NCBI GenBank assembly: GCA_944470555.2
Contig: OX104130.1
Span: 43,805,491 to 43,869,490, forward strand
Source: Heterobilharzia americana
Taxonomy: Eukaryota; Platyhelminthes; Trematoda; Strigeidida; Schistosomatidae
Direction: 5' to 3'
DNA length: 64,000 bases
The notes under the pieces were generated by a model that was given only the letters and a program-made list of their open reading frames with translations, was not told where the DNA came from and searched no databases. A program made the translations under genes and the position numbers. This document shows positions 35,170 through 45,430 of the stretch, one piece after another. Numbering within the stretch: the first letter of the stretch is position 1; each line of letters begins with the position of its first letter.

Positions 35170-37917
35170 CTAAGTTGAATATGACTTCAGGTACTCTGGG
35201 AACCTGACGGTTCGACCTGATCGTGTTTTTTGTTGCGCCGCTGGTTGTTGCAGCTGTGCATTACCAGGCACATCGTCGAGAATTTCGATAATTGAGTCAT
35301 CCGTCGGTCGGATGTAGCGAGCTGAAACGTCACTTACAATGGGGTTGCCTTCGAAATAAGCTGGTTTCAAACGGTCGATACTGACAGTATCTTCGCGTCC
35401 GCCTCGCTCAATTACATAGAATTTCTCATGTCGCTTAATCACTTTGAACGGCCCGTCGTAGGGTGGTTCAAGTGGTCGACGAACAGCGTCGTGGCGAACA
35501 AACACGTGTGATGTCTTCTGTAAACTGGGGTGGACGAAAACATCAGTCGTTTGCGGTCTAATCGGAGAAGGCCTAACTGAACGCATTGCGTTTGTAAGCC
35601 TAGTCACATAAGATGCCCTATCGGAAACATGTTTGAAAGTTGAAGGGGAAACAAACTCACCTGGTAGGCGAAGAGTGGTCCCATAGACGAGTTCTGCAGG
35701 AGTGCATCCAGCATCAACTTTCAACGCGTTACGAATACCTAGTAGGACTAGAGGCAGAGCCTCGGTCCACTGAGGTATGTTTGTAGCTGAAAGGGAAGCT
35801 TTCAGCTGTCGATGGAAACGCTCTACCATGCCATTTGCTTGTGGATGGTAGGCTGTCGTTCGGAACCGAGTGCAACCTAAAAGTGCCGTTAGAGCGTGAA
35901 ATAGTCCGCACTCAAATTGGCGCCCACGGTCGGTTGTGACGTAGGATGGACATCCGAAGTTCGCGATCCATCTTTCGACGAAAACACGAGCAACTGTTTC
36001 GGCAGTAATATCTTTAATGGGTACTGCTTCCGGCCATCGTGTGAAACGATCAACACAGGTGAAAAGGTAGGTACATCCATTAGATTCTGGTAGGGGTCCT
36101 ACAATATCTATATGGACGTGGTCGAAACGCATGTCTGGGGCTAGAAATGAGCCTAAAGGGCTTTTCGTGTGTCGCGTGACTTTACACTTTTGACAAGCTA
36201 AGCACGACTGGGCCCACTCCTTAACGTCTTTGTTCATCCCAGGCCAGCAGAAACGTTGTGCGATAAGCCTAATGGTGGCTCGTACACCTGGATGAGAGAG
36301 TTTGTGCAACGTATTGAAGACGTTGCGTCGACAACTCTTCGGAACTATTGGGCGTGGTTGACTAGCAGAGACATCGCACAAAATTGCATCCTTGTCTGAT
36401 CCAACAGGACAAAGTCGCAGTTTGAGAGTTGTGGACGACAACTCATGATGCAGCTCAAGGTCTTCCTTTTGACGCCGAGCTAGTTCAACGAGATCAATAC
36501 CCTCGATATAGTTTATCGAAGCTATTCGAGATAGTGCGTCGGCTGCGGAGTTGTTTGCTCCAGAAATGTGGCGGATGTCTGACGTGAACTGGGAAATGTA
36601 ATCCAGCTGTCGCGACTCACGAGGGGAGTATTTGTCAGACGCCGAGCTGAGGGAAAACGTTAACGGTTTGTGGTCTGTGAAAATAATGAAATCACGACCT
36701 TCCACAGAATGTCGAAAATGGCGTACAGAACAGTACATGGCTAGGAGTTCCCTACCAAATGTACTGTATCTTGTTTCCGCGTCTTGCAGCCGCCTCGAGA
36801 AAAAGGCTAACGGTTGCCACTGGTTGTCAGTCAACTGTTGCAAAACTGCTCCAATTGCTGAATCAGATGCATCAACAGCAATACTCAGAGGAGCATTGGG
36901 GTCATGATGCATAAGCATGGTTGCGTTCGAAATGGCTTCCTTGACTTTGGAGAAAGCAAGTCTAGCCGCGTTGTCCAGAGACACGAACTTCGCAGTTCCT
37001 CGAAGTAGATCTGTGAGTGGTCTCATGACAGAGGCACAGTTAGGGATAAACCTTCGGTAATAACTTACCAGGCCATTGAAAGTGCGGAGATGTTTCACAG
37101 TGGTCGGCTCTGGATAGTTTGTGATAGCCGCCACTTTATCTCTCAATGGGCGTATACCTTTGTTGTCAATGGTATGCCCAAGGAAGCTGAGTGATTCAAC
37201 TCCTATTTCACACTTCTGTAAGTTAACTGTGATGCCATGTTTTTTGAGTCTTTCGAATGCGAGGTCCAAATGTTTAAGGTGTGTTTCCTTATCTGGACTC
37301 GCAATTAGACAGTCATCTATGTAGACATGAACAAAATTCAGACCACGGAAGACGTCGTCCATAAAGCGTTGGAATGTTTGTGCTGCATTCCGAAGACCAA
37401 AAGGCATGCGCAGGAATTCAAACAGGCCAAAAGGAGTAATAATGGCTGTTTTCGCGATATCTTCTGCTGCCATAGGTATCTGGTTGTACGCTTTGACTAA
37501 GTCGATTTTCGAGAAAATGTTCATGCCGCATAAGGTTGCGGTCAAGTCGTAAACGTGGGGTATAGGGTAGCAGTCCGGAGTTGTTTTGGCGTTAAGCCTT
37601 CGGTAATCACCGGTCGGACGCCAGTCGTTGCTATCCTTTTTGGGCACCATGTGCAATGGCGATGCCCAAGGACTGTTCGACGGTCTGATAATGCCCAGTT
37701 CCAGCATATGGTCGAATTCATTTTTCGCCGTTTGCAGCTTATCGGGGGCTAAACGGCGAGCTTTGGATGCCACAGGTGGACCTGTGGTTGTGACGTGATG
37801 CATAACATTGCTGGTTATGCACGGAAGAGTGTGTTTCGGTTGTTGTAACTCTGGATATTTAATGTCGGTGACGTAGAGCAAACGGCTTTTTCCGCCGGCT
37901 ACGGTTGCCGTGAGCAC
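35170..37917 (-). CDS. Pol polyprotein: reverse transcriptase, RNase H, integrase (no protease)
   Basis: The frame is open for 915 codons counted from a GTG inside the gag overlap; it is almost certainly translated by frameshifting, not from that codon. Reverse transcriptase: [11 protein letters not shown] at about 99-109, [12 protein letters not shown] near 136-147, [11 protein letters not shown] near 168-178 and the YIDD catalytic box at 199-202. RNase H: conserved Asp at 349 (VDAS), TDHKP near 414-418, and AADALSR. Integrase: zinc site H538, H542, C572, C575 and the catalytic triad D604, D663, E699 with D-x35-E spacing. Residues 1-20 run straight into a segment (YPELQQPKH) that in the older copy comes after the protease, so about 128 codons are absent. 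Confidence 0.95.
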   Translation of the reverse strand: MLTATVAGGKSRLLYVTDIKYPELQQPKHTLPCITSNVMHHVTTTGPPVASKARRLAPDKLQTAKNEFDHMLELGIIRPSNSPWASPLHMVPKKDSNDWRPTGDYRRLNAKTTPDCYPIPHVYDLTATLCGMNIFSKIDLVKAYNQIPMAAEDIAKTAIITPFGLFEFLRMPFGLRNAAQTFQRFMDDVFRGLNFVHVYIDDCLIASPDKETHLKHLDLAFERLKKHGITVNLQKCEIGVESLSFLGHTIDNKGIRPLRDKVAAITNYPEPTTVKHLRTFNGLVSYYRRFIPNCASVMRPLTDLLRGTAKFVSLDNAARLAFSKVKEAISNATMLMHHDPNAPLSIAVDASDSAIGAVLQQLTDNQWQPLAFFSRRLQDAETRYSTFGRELLAMYCSVRHFRHSVEGRDFIIFTDHKPLTFSLSSASDKYSPRESRQLDYISQFTSDIRHISGANNSAADALSRIASINYIEGIDLVELARRQKEDLELHHELSSTTLKLRLCPVGSDKDAILCDVSASQPRPIVPKSCRRNVFNTLHKLSHPGVRATIRLIAQRFCWPGMNKDVKEWAQSCLACQKCKVTRHTKSPLGSFLAPDMRFDHVHIDIVGPLPESNGCTYLFTCVDRFTRWPEAVPIKDITAETVARVFVERWIANFGCPSYVTTDRGRQFECGLFHALTALLGCTRFRTTAYHPQANGMVERFHRQLKASLSATNIPQWTEALPLVLLGIRNALKVDAGCTPAELVYGTTLRLPGEFVSPSTFKHVSDRASYVTRLTNAMRSVRPSPIRPQTTDVFVHPSLQKTSHVFVRHDAVRRPLEPPYDGPFKVIKRHEKFYVIERGGREDTVSIDRLKPAYFEGNPIVSDVSARYIRPTDDSIIEILDDVPGNAQLQQPAAQQKTRSGRTVRFPEYLKSYST

Positions 37918-37938
37918 GTGCCGGCGTGACCGTTTCCC
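37894..37938 (-). promoter_or_regulatory. -1 ribosomal frameshift signal (slippery heptamer plus stem-loop)
   Basis: On the minus strand GGGAAAC occupies 37938-37932 in the gag frame as G-GGA-AAC, the canonical X-XXY-YYZ arrangement. A 6-nt spacer (37931-37926) follows, then GCCGGC at 37925-37920, which pairs with GCCGGC at 37899-37894. A second hairpin (ACGG-CAA-CCGT, 37911-37901) lies inside the loop. The pol frame is -1 to gag and its nearest upstream stop is just before the heptamer, so the shift must occur within this short overlap. Confidence 0.75.
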
Positions 37939-38738
37939 GAGTTCGTGTCCTTCTTAAAACGGCATGGTTTACGACATTTTCTGGCTTCATCCCCGTAAGT
38001 GTTATGAAACCAGCACCATTCAGGGTTTTCCACCCTGTTGGGTTTCGTTTTAGGGCTACCACGCGACTTGCTGCGATGCGCCAAGGTGCGTTTCTGTGAT
38101 GTGATACGTGATCTAGGACTTCGAGATCGTAGCAACCGTTTCACAGAGTTGCACAACTTGGTCACCTCCGAATCCTGGCGCTCTGTTTTGTCACAGATAG
38201 AATATACGTTGGAGACGGGTCTGCTGGATATCTCCAGTATTTTATCTGCTGAAGCTGCCAGGTCGTCGAGTGGGACTGACTGGAGTGTCACCAACACGGT
38301 TTGCACCGGTTGTGGTAGTTTCGAGAGAAATAGTTCTCGGAAGAAACCATCGTCAAATGTTCGTGCACCGATTACTTCTCGCATGCGTGCGAGGACTTCA
38401 GTAGCTGAGTGGCTGCCTAGCTCGATGTTACGAAGCAATTCGTCCAGACGTTGGCGATCTGTGAGATCGCTTTTCTTCAACAGTGCGGCCTTTAGAAGTG
38501 CATAAGGGTCACTTACTTCAGGATTAAACATGTTTGCTGTAACAAACCTGTTTAATTCTCGCGGTAGTGAACGTATGACGGCAAGAAATCGAGATTGAGG
38601 ATCTGAGACACCTTGTTCTCGAAAATCGGCTTCAGCATACAGAAACCATGTTTCTGCATTGTCTGGCCAATATGGCACGAGTTGGATCGTGTTCGAGGTC
38701 GGCTTAATACGAATAAGCTTGGGAGTTTGGTCGGACAT
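37899..38738 (-). CDS. Gag protein with CHCC zinc finger
   Basis: 279 residues from the ATG at 38738. The N-terminal two thirds form the capsid-like region ([14 protein letters not shown], then helical ELLR/LARMREV segments). A basic Ser/Arg stretch ([15 protein letters not shown], about 199-212) precedes the finger C242-x2-H245-x9-C255-x3-C259. This CHCC spacing differs from the usual CCHC knuckle and is a CsRn1-clade mark. The protein would build the particle and bind element RNA. The stop at 37899-37901 lies inside the frameshift stem-loop. A 155-codon antisense frame is a shadow. Confidence 0.93.
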   Translation of the reverse strand: MSDQTPKLIRIKPTSNTIQLVPYWPDNAETWFLYAEADFREQGVSDPQSRFLAVIRSLPRELNRFVTANMFNPEVSDPYALLKAALLKKSDLTDRQRLDELLRNIELGSHSATEVLARMREVIGARTFDDGFFRELFLSKLPQPVQTVLVTLQSVPLDDLAASADKILEISSRPVSNVYSICDKTERQDSEVTKLCNSVKRLLRSRSPRSRITSQKRTLAHRSKSRGSPKTKPNRVENPEWCWFHNTYGDEARKCRKPCRFKKDTNSGNGHAGTCSRQP

Positions 38739-38865
38739 GAGAAAGTGTAGTAAATGGATATATAAATGTTATCGAAATGAAAACAATAAACAAATATAAA
38801 ATGGAACAGGCTCACCAATTCAATACTTGCTATTGTTCGGGATATGTGATCACGTCGGGTATTTG

Positions 38866-38885
38866 ATCACGTCGGGCTCACCAAT
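38866..38885 (-). promoter_or_regulatory. Primer binding site, tRNA-Trp-like
   Basis: Directly after the 5' LTR the minus strand reads TTGGTGAGCCCGACGTGATC. From TGG onward it matches the complement of a eukaryotic tRNA-Trp 3' end (TGGTGACCCCGACGTGAT) except at one position. The tRNA comparison is from memory of that highly conserved tRNA. Confidence 0.7.
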
Positions 38886-39227
38886 TTAGGATTTGTCCTG
38901 GTGCGAACTTGACAGACGCAAAGACCAATCACTAATTATTCGAACTTGTTATATACCCACGAATACGAGACCAAGGAAGAACACGATAGCGTAGTCGGAT
39001 GGAATAGTATATTTGGATGGTTATGCCAAAATACCGATGCGTTCCAACTAACTGGCTAGAGAGCCGAATACGAGCAATGCAACGTAACACGACAGCGTGC
39101 CAAATGGCGAGGATGCTTGACCGGGTGCCTTCAGCTTAGCGAGTCCAGTTAAACTATCAAGGTCAGCATGAATGTCGAAGTCGTCAAACCCTAGGCTATT
39201 GATTTTGGGGAAGTGTATGACGCTACA
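38886..39227 (-). repeat. 5' LTR of the intact Gypsy element
   Basis: 342 bp, the transcription-starting end of the element, beginning TGTAGCG at 39227. Its outer edge is 294 bp from the ATG of the divergent gene at 39521. Confidence 0.95.
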
Positions 39228-39232
39228 AGCTT
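39228..39232. repeat. Target-site duplication, right (AGCTT)
   Basis: Partner of 34351-34355. Confidence 0.85.
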
Positions 39233-39520
39233 TATGTGGATCTCCAGAAACAGGGATTTGTTTCTTGACTATCAAAAGCCACATTAGCAGAACCCTCTTT
39301 GTTTGAACTATTCCATTGCATACAAACTAAATACTTCATTTAATCATAGATTTGTGTACCATTAATACTCAGAATGACATTAAAGTGCTATAGGTGTTAT
39401 CTTGTTTGCTGTGCAAAAAATCATGTTGTTTATCTTTATGTACATTGTACAAGGTATTTGGTTTTGTCCATCTGTAGTATGTGCGCACTTTTCAAAACGG
39501 CTCCCAGTTAGCGAGTTGAG

Positions 39521-39602
39521 ATGAGTCCACTTGGTCCGAGGAAAGTTCGTCGCCACAATCGCACTGCCTTGTCGGAAATACCGGGATCATCCAAATCTAA
39601 GT
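39521..39602 (+). CDS. Unrecognised Ser/Pro-rich protein, exon 1 with start codon
   Basis: ATG at 39521, 27 codons plus one base (MSPLGPRKVRRHNR, then ALSEIPGSSKSK), ending at a consensus donor GTATGT. Phase 1 matches exon 2. The eight-exon model (39521-39602, 40524-40657, 41492-41737, 42579-42640, 42801-43446, 49081-49438, 50875-51005, 57885-58120) yields roughly 600-650 residues, hydrophilic, rich in Ser and Pro, with basic patches at the start. I recognise no domain. The start is inferred from the first in-phase ATG with a good donor; an upstream noncoding exon is possible. The young LTR lies 294 bp upstream, pointing away. Confidence 0.55.
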
Positions 39603-40523
39603 GTATGTTGAATTTCAATGTATGCTTAATATTTTGCATTTCTCGTCCGATATGATTACAGTGCTTGCAATATAATTCGCATAACTTTTTCGTGGCAATG
39701 TTCAATCTAGTCTACACTATTTTATGGTAGGTGTTTTAGGCGAGCAGCTTGTTCAGAGCCACGTTTTCTGGAGAAACAGTGAATAATTTTGGTTTCGAGA
39801 TTCGTTTGCTCCACAAAAATGCTACTAGGACGTCTTAGTACCACTTATGAGTACTCAGTGAGCCACCATTTATTTGTCTGCAGTGCAAACTGTGTTGAAA
39901 TCATGATTAAATAGCAGCGGGGTGAAATTTACGCAGTGGCAGATTATTATACTTAAGTTGTTATTCTTGTGGCAGTAATGTTAGACATATTTGCAAACTA
40001 CTTCACTTTCACTGGGAACATTTTGAAATTATAGTCCCGGTGAACGATGGATTTGTTGTTATGAAATCTTTTGGTTGAATTTTTCACATACTCTTGCCGT
40101 TGTCACTTTGATTTGTGGGTCACACCATGCAGATGATAACGTCTTGCGTGCTGGCTCGCATGGGTATCAGTTAGTTCATTTAGAGTTGCTGAAATGTTTA
40201 TAAAGCCTCAATTTAAACTCTGACATCTCATAATCGCCTTTTTGGGCTCCGAAAATAGCTTAACTTCGTCCCTAAGTGATGAAATGATTCATAGAATACT
40301 TACTAGTTTCACCATACTAATTTAGTATCAAAAGTCAAGGGACTTCTCCAGGCTTTCCAGATTTTTGTTGCCTTTTAAAGTTCTTCACTTGATCATCACT
40401 TAGTAACAGCGTAATGTGCAGGGCACATTGTGTAAATAATCAGGTTAAAAATGCAGTTAACAATTATATTACATGTTTGCTTAATATGAACTTTTAACAC
40501 TTGTCATGACCATTTTCAATTAG

Positions 40524-40657
40524 GTTCATCAAATGCTGAGAATAAATCACCAGTTTCTGGAAAGGAAGTTCGCCCTTCAGATTTCAATGAAAGTTGGGCA
40601 CGGCTTGGCAGGCCATTAATTACTGGACAAGAGGCTCAGTCAATTGTATCTAATTTA
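40524..40657 (+). CDS. Plus-strand gene, exon 2
   Basis: Acceptor TTTTCAATTAG, donor GTGAGT at 40658. Phase 1 in, phase 0 out. Peptide: SSNAENKSPVSGKEVRP, SDFNESWARLGRPL and GQEAQSIVSNL. The other two frames contain stops or give no continuation. No domain recognised. Confidence 0.65.
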
Positions 40658-41491
40658 GTGAGTCAGTGTTCTTGTTTGGATTAGATTCGTTTGGCTGCTT
40701 TCCTCATACTCGCTACTGGACTTAGAGCACATATTGACAGATTAGTGATTTATGCTGCTTTGGGAGAAACAGGATCCATTTCGCGATGAGACAGATTTTT
40801 TCTGCTCATTGTTTTTGTTAGCCTGGAAGTAATAAATTTGTCGCGTTGTTGAATTTAATGGATCAGTAAATCTTAGTACCCCCGTGTGTCTCTAGTGTCA
40901 GTGTTAAAGTACTTGCACACAAACGGGTCATGGCGTTGCAAACATACCTGTTATTTGAGTCCGCATATTTCTTAATGTTAACATGTGTTGTTTTCTAATG
41001 GTTTACTTTGCAATTTTCTCCGGCTCGCATATCGCATCATATTCAGAGACAAAACTACTACGGGTGCTCTAATAACCTTTTTTCATAACTCAGTCACCAA
41101 GTGATTTATTCCAAAGATTTAAAATGCTTTTAGAAAGTTACAAGTTTTATTGTTTTTTGATAGAACAATAGTATTTTGTCATCTTCCCAGTTGTGTAAGC
41201 TTTTTGACAGAAATCTATCTAAACCGTTAAAATTGATTACTCAAATACTGTTGACTTAAATTCTAACGTAAATTTGCTTTGGCTTTAATTACTTGTTCAG
41301 TAAAACGCCAGACTCAGCCATGACAAAGTGTTATGTAGTTTGATTATAAGTTCAGAAGACTCATAGGTTGACCTTTGTCTCAGTGTAGCTTTTTCGGTTT
41401 CATTTATTGGATTGTTTATAAATCATTGTGTTAAGTTATGTAGTTTCTCAAGTGGTCTGATCTTCGTTTTGATATATTATTTCTATTTCAG

Positions 41492-41737
41492 AAATCTCAG
41501 AATGATGTTTTTTCGCTGTACTATCGTCCTTCCTCACAAAAATCAAAAATACACTCTACCAGTTATTCCCATAAAAATTTGACGTCGTATTCTAATAATG
41601 AAATACTGCATTCATCACCAAAGCGTCGTGAAAGTCATTTCAGTTGTAATACCGCATTAACAGCTAAGAGGGATTCAATTAATAAATCTGGTCGTATTAG
41701 CCAGCTAGCCAGTCGTGTTGAGCATCTTCTTATACAG
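41492..41737 (+). CDS. Plus-strand gene, exon 3
   Basis: Acceptor TCTATTTCAG, donor GTTTGT (weak) at 41738. It has 82 codons, phase 0 at both ends. Serine- and basic-rich (SPKRRESHFSCNTALTAKRD), ending in a helical ISQLASRVEHLLIQ. Without the splice the frame stops nine codons later. Confidence 0.65.
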
Positions 41738-42578
41738 GTTTGTTCAGTTGTAAATTCGATGTAGCTTTTTTATCTGCAAACCATTTATGTCAAGATAAGA
41801 ATGCTTTATATCTACCTATATATCTCTATGTAGGGCATTTATGATTTATCTTGAAATACGTTAACGTATCTTATTTGAGCATTGTTTTACTCTGTTGTGC
41901 TACATGCTTAGCGGAGCGTCAGCACACCCTCAAATAGTTAGCATTATATTAAATGTCAAGTCTTGTCTAAGTTATATATTACTGTAAAGTTCAGGATCAA
42001 ACAATGAAAATATTTGCGGCTTTTCACCGAACGAGAACCTTCCGAGAATTTCATAGCAGAAACCACTATTAAAATGTAACTATTTTACAAATGGATTACC
42101 GTGGTGACAAATACGTATTTACTCAGTATTTCTGTTTTATTTTTAGAAGAATTTATCATCGAAGTTATTGAGTCATGTTTACCAAAGGCAGTAGTCCAGT
42201 GGCTTTTTAAATACTTTTGATCCCTTAAAATTTTGTTGTAATAGTTGTTACCATTCTTGTAGATTTCATCGATTCCAGACCTATATTTCAGAGACTAAAT
42301 TTTGGTGTTCAGAATGATGAAAGTTGTACTGATTTGTTTTTCGGTTAGCTGTTAATCTATATCACAACAGCGCTCACTCAAGTTGTGAAGAAACTCTAGT
42401 TGTGACTGTTTGAATAAGGGCTCTTTGTTTTGAACCAGTGGATAACGTTCCCAAAACCTGTTTCAGTGACTTGAGTTTTGATGACTAGAAACTATTGTTA
42501 GTCCTAATGCAGTACAATTCGTCCACTTTCTAGTGTATAAACCTAAACGTGTTCACTGCGTTGTATTTTAAATTTCAG

Positions 42579-42640
42579 GGACCGGGTTACTTTAAAATTT
42601 CAGCAGATAGGTTTGAAGTATTTCTCAGTGCCTTAGCAAG
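42579..42640 (+). CDS. Plus-strand gene, exon 4 (3' junction uncertain)
   Basis: Acceptor AAATTTCAG; peptide GPGYFKISADRFEVFLSALA, in phase with exon 3. The best donor (AAG before GTATCT at 42641) leaves phase 2, but exon 5 needs phase 0. A donor GTATTT at 42618 would fit, or a small exon is missing in 42641-42800. The peptide itself looks genuinely coding. Confidence 0.5.
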
Positions 42641-42719
42641 GTATCTTTGTCACATAGTATTTTGTTCACGTTAAAGATGCAGCCGGTGGAAATTTTGTAT
42701 CGTGTGTTTCTCATTGATT

Positions 42720-42720
42720 T

Positions 42721-42765
<45 letters not shown>
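42720..42765. repeat. (TAC)n microsatellite
   Basis: About 15 uninterrupted TAC units in the short interval between exons 4 and 5. Likely variable in length. Confidence 0.95.
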
Positions 42766-42800
42766 CGAATCTAATCTCACTTTATTGCTTTATTTGTTAG

Positions 42801-43446
42801 GATCATACCAATACCTTCCACTGCGAAACCGTATCCCAAACAGCCTGTCATTCGGTAGGGTGTGAATCAAGTTCATTTCCTCTGGAGTTCTCAGATGACA
42901 GTTCTTCGTCCAGTATTAAAAGGAAGACAAATCTCAGTATTTCAAGTCCCACCAAAACCACCCTGTCATCTCCCTGGTATCGTCATTGCCGACCAAAGGC
43001 TCCTCCTCCAGTTCTTTCCTTACCTGTCAAAAGTGGGGATGTGAATAGCTTTGAAAATCACTGCTATGATTCAAGGATTTGCAAAAGCGGTAGTAGCAGT
43101 GGAGATGACCATCAAGTGGTCGAATGTGAAAAACTGTTTAAACCCATTCCTTGTCACCTTTCTTCGCTACCTTCTCATTCGACGCACTCCCTGACAGTCG
43201 CAAGTTCTGAGGTAGATGGGAGCGTCAGCCAAGAAAACATTTTTTGCCATCCGGACTTGCCACCACCACCACCACTTCTGCCTGCATCCAGTGATGTTGA
43301 TTTGGCATTGATGAATCGTTCGTACTCACTACCATCTCCTCCTGTTGAGAGCATCTATGAAGAGCCAAATATATTTTCGGATGAAATCCCACTGAAACCC
43401 TTGGCTTCGATAACTAATATTCTACCAAATGGTGGGGTTTTTATTC
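42801..43446 (+). CDS. Plus-strand gene, exon 5: Ser/Pro-rich
   Basis: Acceptor TTTGTTAG, donor GTAAGT at 43447; 215 codons plus one base when read in phase 0. Rich in Ser, Pro and acidic residues: ESSSFPLEFSDDSSSSSIKR, RPKAPPPVLSLPVK, DLPPPPPLLPASSDVDLALM and YSLPSPPVESIYEEP. The polyproline runs could serve as SH3/WW ligands and YEEP as an SH2-type site, but both are speculation from composition. Phase 1 out matches exon 6 although the intron is 5.6 kb. Confidence 0.7.
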
Positions 43447-44349
43447 GTAAGTTGGTGTGGAGGGTAATTTTCTTTAACGGTATCTGCGTATTTATTTTTG
43501 TTAGCTTTCATTCAAATGATAATCAGACTTATATTGTGAAGTTGACGTGAAATAAAAAGTATTCTCTCAATATGTAATCACACCGTATGATTTATTCGAA
43601 AGTGAAATGCAATCAAAATGCGTATACAATGCTAAATTTGTTTTCCACAGCATCGATTTTCATCAGATTCGTAGGTGTGGTTTTCAGAAAAAAGTGAAAT
43701 TGTTAGTCTACTTCTGTTAGCAGGGTGTAAATTATATGAATTTAAATGAAGTGTTTCACTCTTGACATTTCATTTTTCTCCACAGTCACTTACGAATGCG
43801 TAGTATAATCTTAATTTCTTATTCCGATAGTGCATTTATTGAAGTGTTTGGCCAAATATACGCTCTCATTTTTCCACTTCTCGCGTCGTCTTCATTTTGT
43901 CAGTTATGCAAGTCGCTTGCTTTCATTGGCACCCACGTTTTATTAGACTATGATCTCGATAACGTTATTAGAAGACGAAGATTATCTGAAAAATACGATG
44001 TATCTTCTCAATGCCTTTTGAACAATCTGATCACACGTTTACTTGTCAAGTCAGTTTATATATGAAAATGGGGAAAATTAAAGGTCAAATGTAATGAATA
44101 TGAAAAGGTAATGTAATAACATAAGGATTACCAAGGTAAATTAAGGGAAGTAACAAATCATCTTTGTACACGCAACGGGAACTTAAGTTTAATAATGGCT
44201 AACGCTTCGACAAATTTCGGTATGCGCCCCTAACTGTTCCTATGTAGTATCTTGAGTGCTGTTTTCGTATTAACCTTATGATTTATTTTGATGATATGTT
44301 TTGCTATAGATGAAGACGTCTGTCCCTGCACTTATCAAAGTTTGTGTGT

Positions 44350-45430
44350 TAAAATTTTTTTTCAAGCCATTTAGGCATATTTTCATACACCCTAGTCTGC
44401 ATAGTACGACTACTCCTCCCTATGTATGAGCCCACACATACATGTAAACTGGTAAAAATGGAATGTGACGCAATCATTTATGTGAGGTTGAGGTTCGTGG
44501 CGAAGCAGGTTTTTGCTGTCTCATCAATGATAAGCTGAGCTCCATAGTATGTTTTACTGATAACAGATTTTAATCTGTTTCGATATCATATTACTCGTTT
44601 TCCCTCTGTATGATACTTTAAGAAATATATCCTTCTTTGGGACAGAGGAAATTATAGGCTTGGGGGTTGGCTGTTTTCTGCAACGGTTCACAAATTGTTG
44701 TGGATATCCGTTTTCCATAAGTGTATCTGTCAGAAATTCCCTCTCATTGTGCATTGGATCAGATGTACAAATACGTTTGATCCTATTCAATAAGCATCTT
44801 ACTAACTAAGCCTCTTATATTTCATTGGACAAAAGCTGTAGAAACTCAAGTGTTGTCCCGTCCAAGTAGGCTTTCTATAGATTGATCGTATGATAGGTCC
44901 GTCTTCCCTCTGACACGAGAGTATATCAAGAAATGCAAGTTGATGGTCATTTTCTTCCTCATGTGTCAGGCTAATATGTTCTTGTACGGTATTAACCCTT
45001 TTTAACAGCCTCCGGCATCGTCATCTATGTCACATATTACAAAGATATCATCAACATACTTTCTATAGAATGTTACATTACTGATTAAATCCTGAGCCAT
45101 TAGTGCAATATGTGACCTATATAAAGCAGCTACTAACACTCCTAACGGAATCCCTATGGCAATACCACCAATTTACAGATGTTCATTCTCAAAAGTGAAA
45201 TGAACCTTATCAGTACATAATGAAAGTAGCTCCTTCAAATACATTGGGTAAATAGGCAAAGGAAGATAATTCGAGGATATATAGTCGCAAAGAATATTAA
45301 TTGTCTTCATTAGGGATACAGTCGCAAATGAAGAGTTGACATCGAAAGAGTGCATTTTCTTATCTTTGATATTCATACCAGTGAGACTACCAACAAGTTC
45401 AGGAGTATTTTCAGTGAATACGTACATAAA
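44350..45430 (-). mobile_element. Penelope-like element fragment A
   Basis: Minus-strand frames in order: FDVNSSFATVSLMKTINIL near 45330 (from FDVxSLFTNVPL), GGIAIGIPLGVLVAAL near 45150, YRKYVDDIFVICD near 45050 (catalytic YVDD intact), NEREFLTDTLMENGYPQQFV near 44720, VPKKDIFLKVSYRGK near 44620, and a Cys-containing FTCMCG near 44440 that starts the GIY-YIG endonuclease. Several stops and shifts. It lies antisense in intron 5 of the plus-strand gene. Confidence 0.8.

Larger units (their letters stand above)
34356..39227 (-). mobile_element. Young Ty3/Gypsy (CsRn1-type) LTR retrotransposon, 4.87 kb, protease-less
   Basis: A complete LTR-to-LTR insertion with target duplication AGCTT, two near-identical 342-bp LTRs, a primer site, open gag and pol frames with a -1 overlap, and a purine tract. 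The Gag finger has the Cx2Hx9Cx3C (CHCC) form and the primer site resembles the 3' end of tRNA-Trp. Both are features reported for the CsRn1 clade of trematode elements, to which schistosome Boudicca-like elements are related. The protease between Gag and reverse transcriptase is missing, so despite intact reverse transcriptase, RNase H and integrase motifs it may depend on another copy for polyprotein processing. Confidence 0.93.

Noticed and set aside
38038..38505. 155-codon plus-strand open frame
   Set aside because: Antisense shadow of the intact gag frame; no independent signal.
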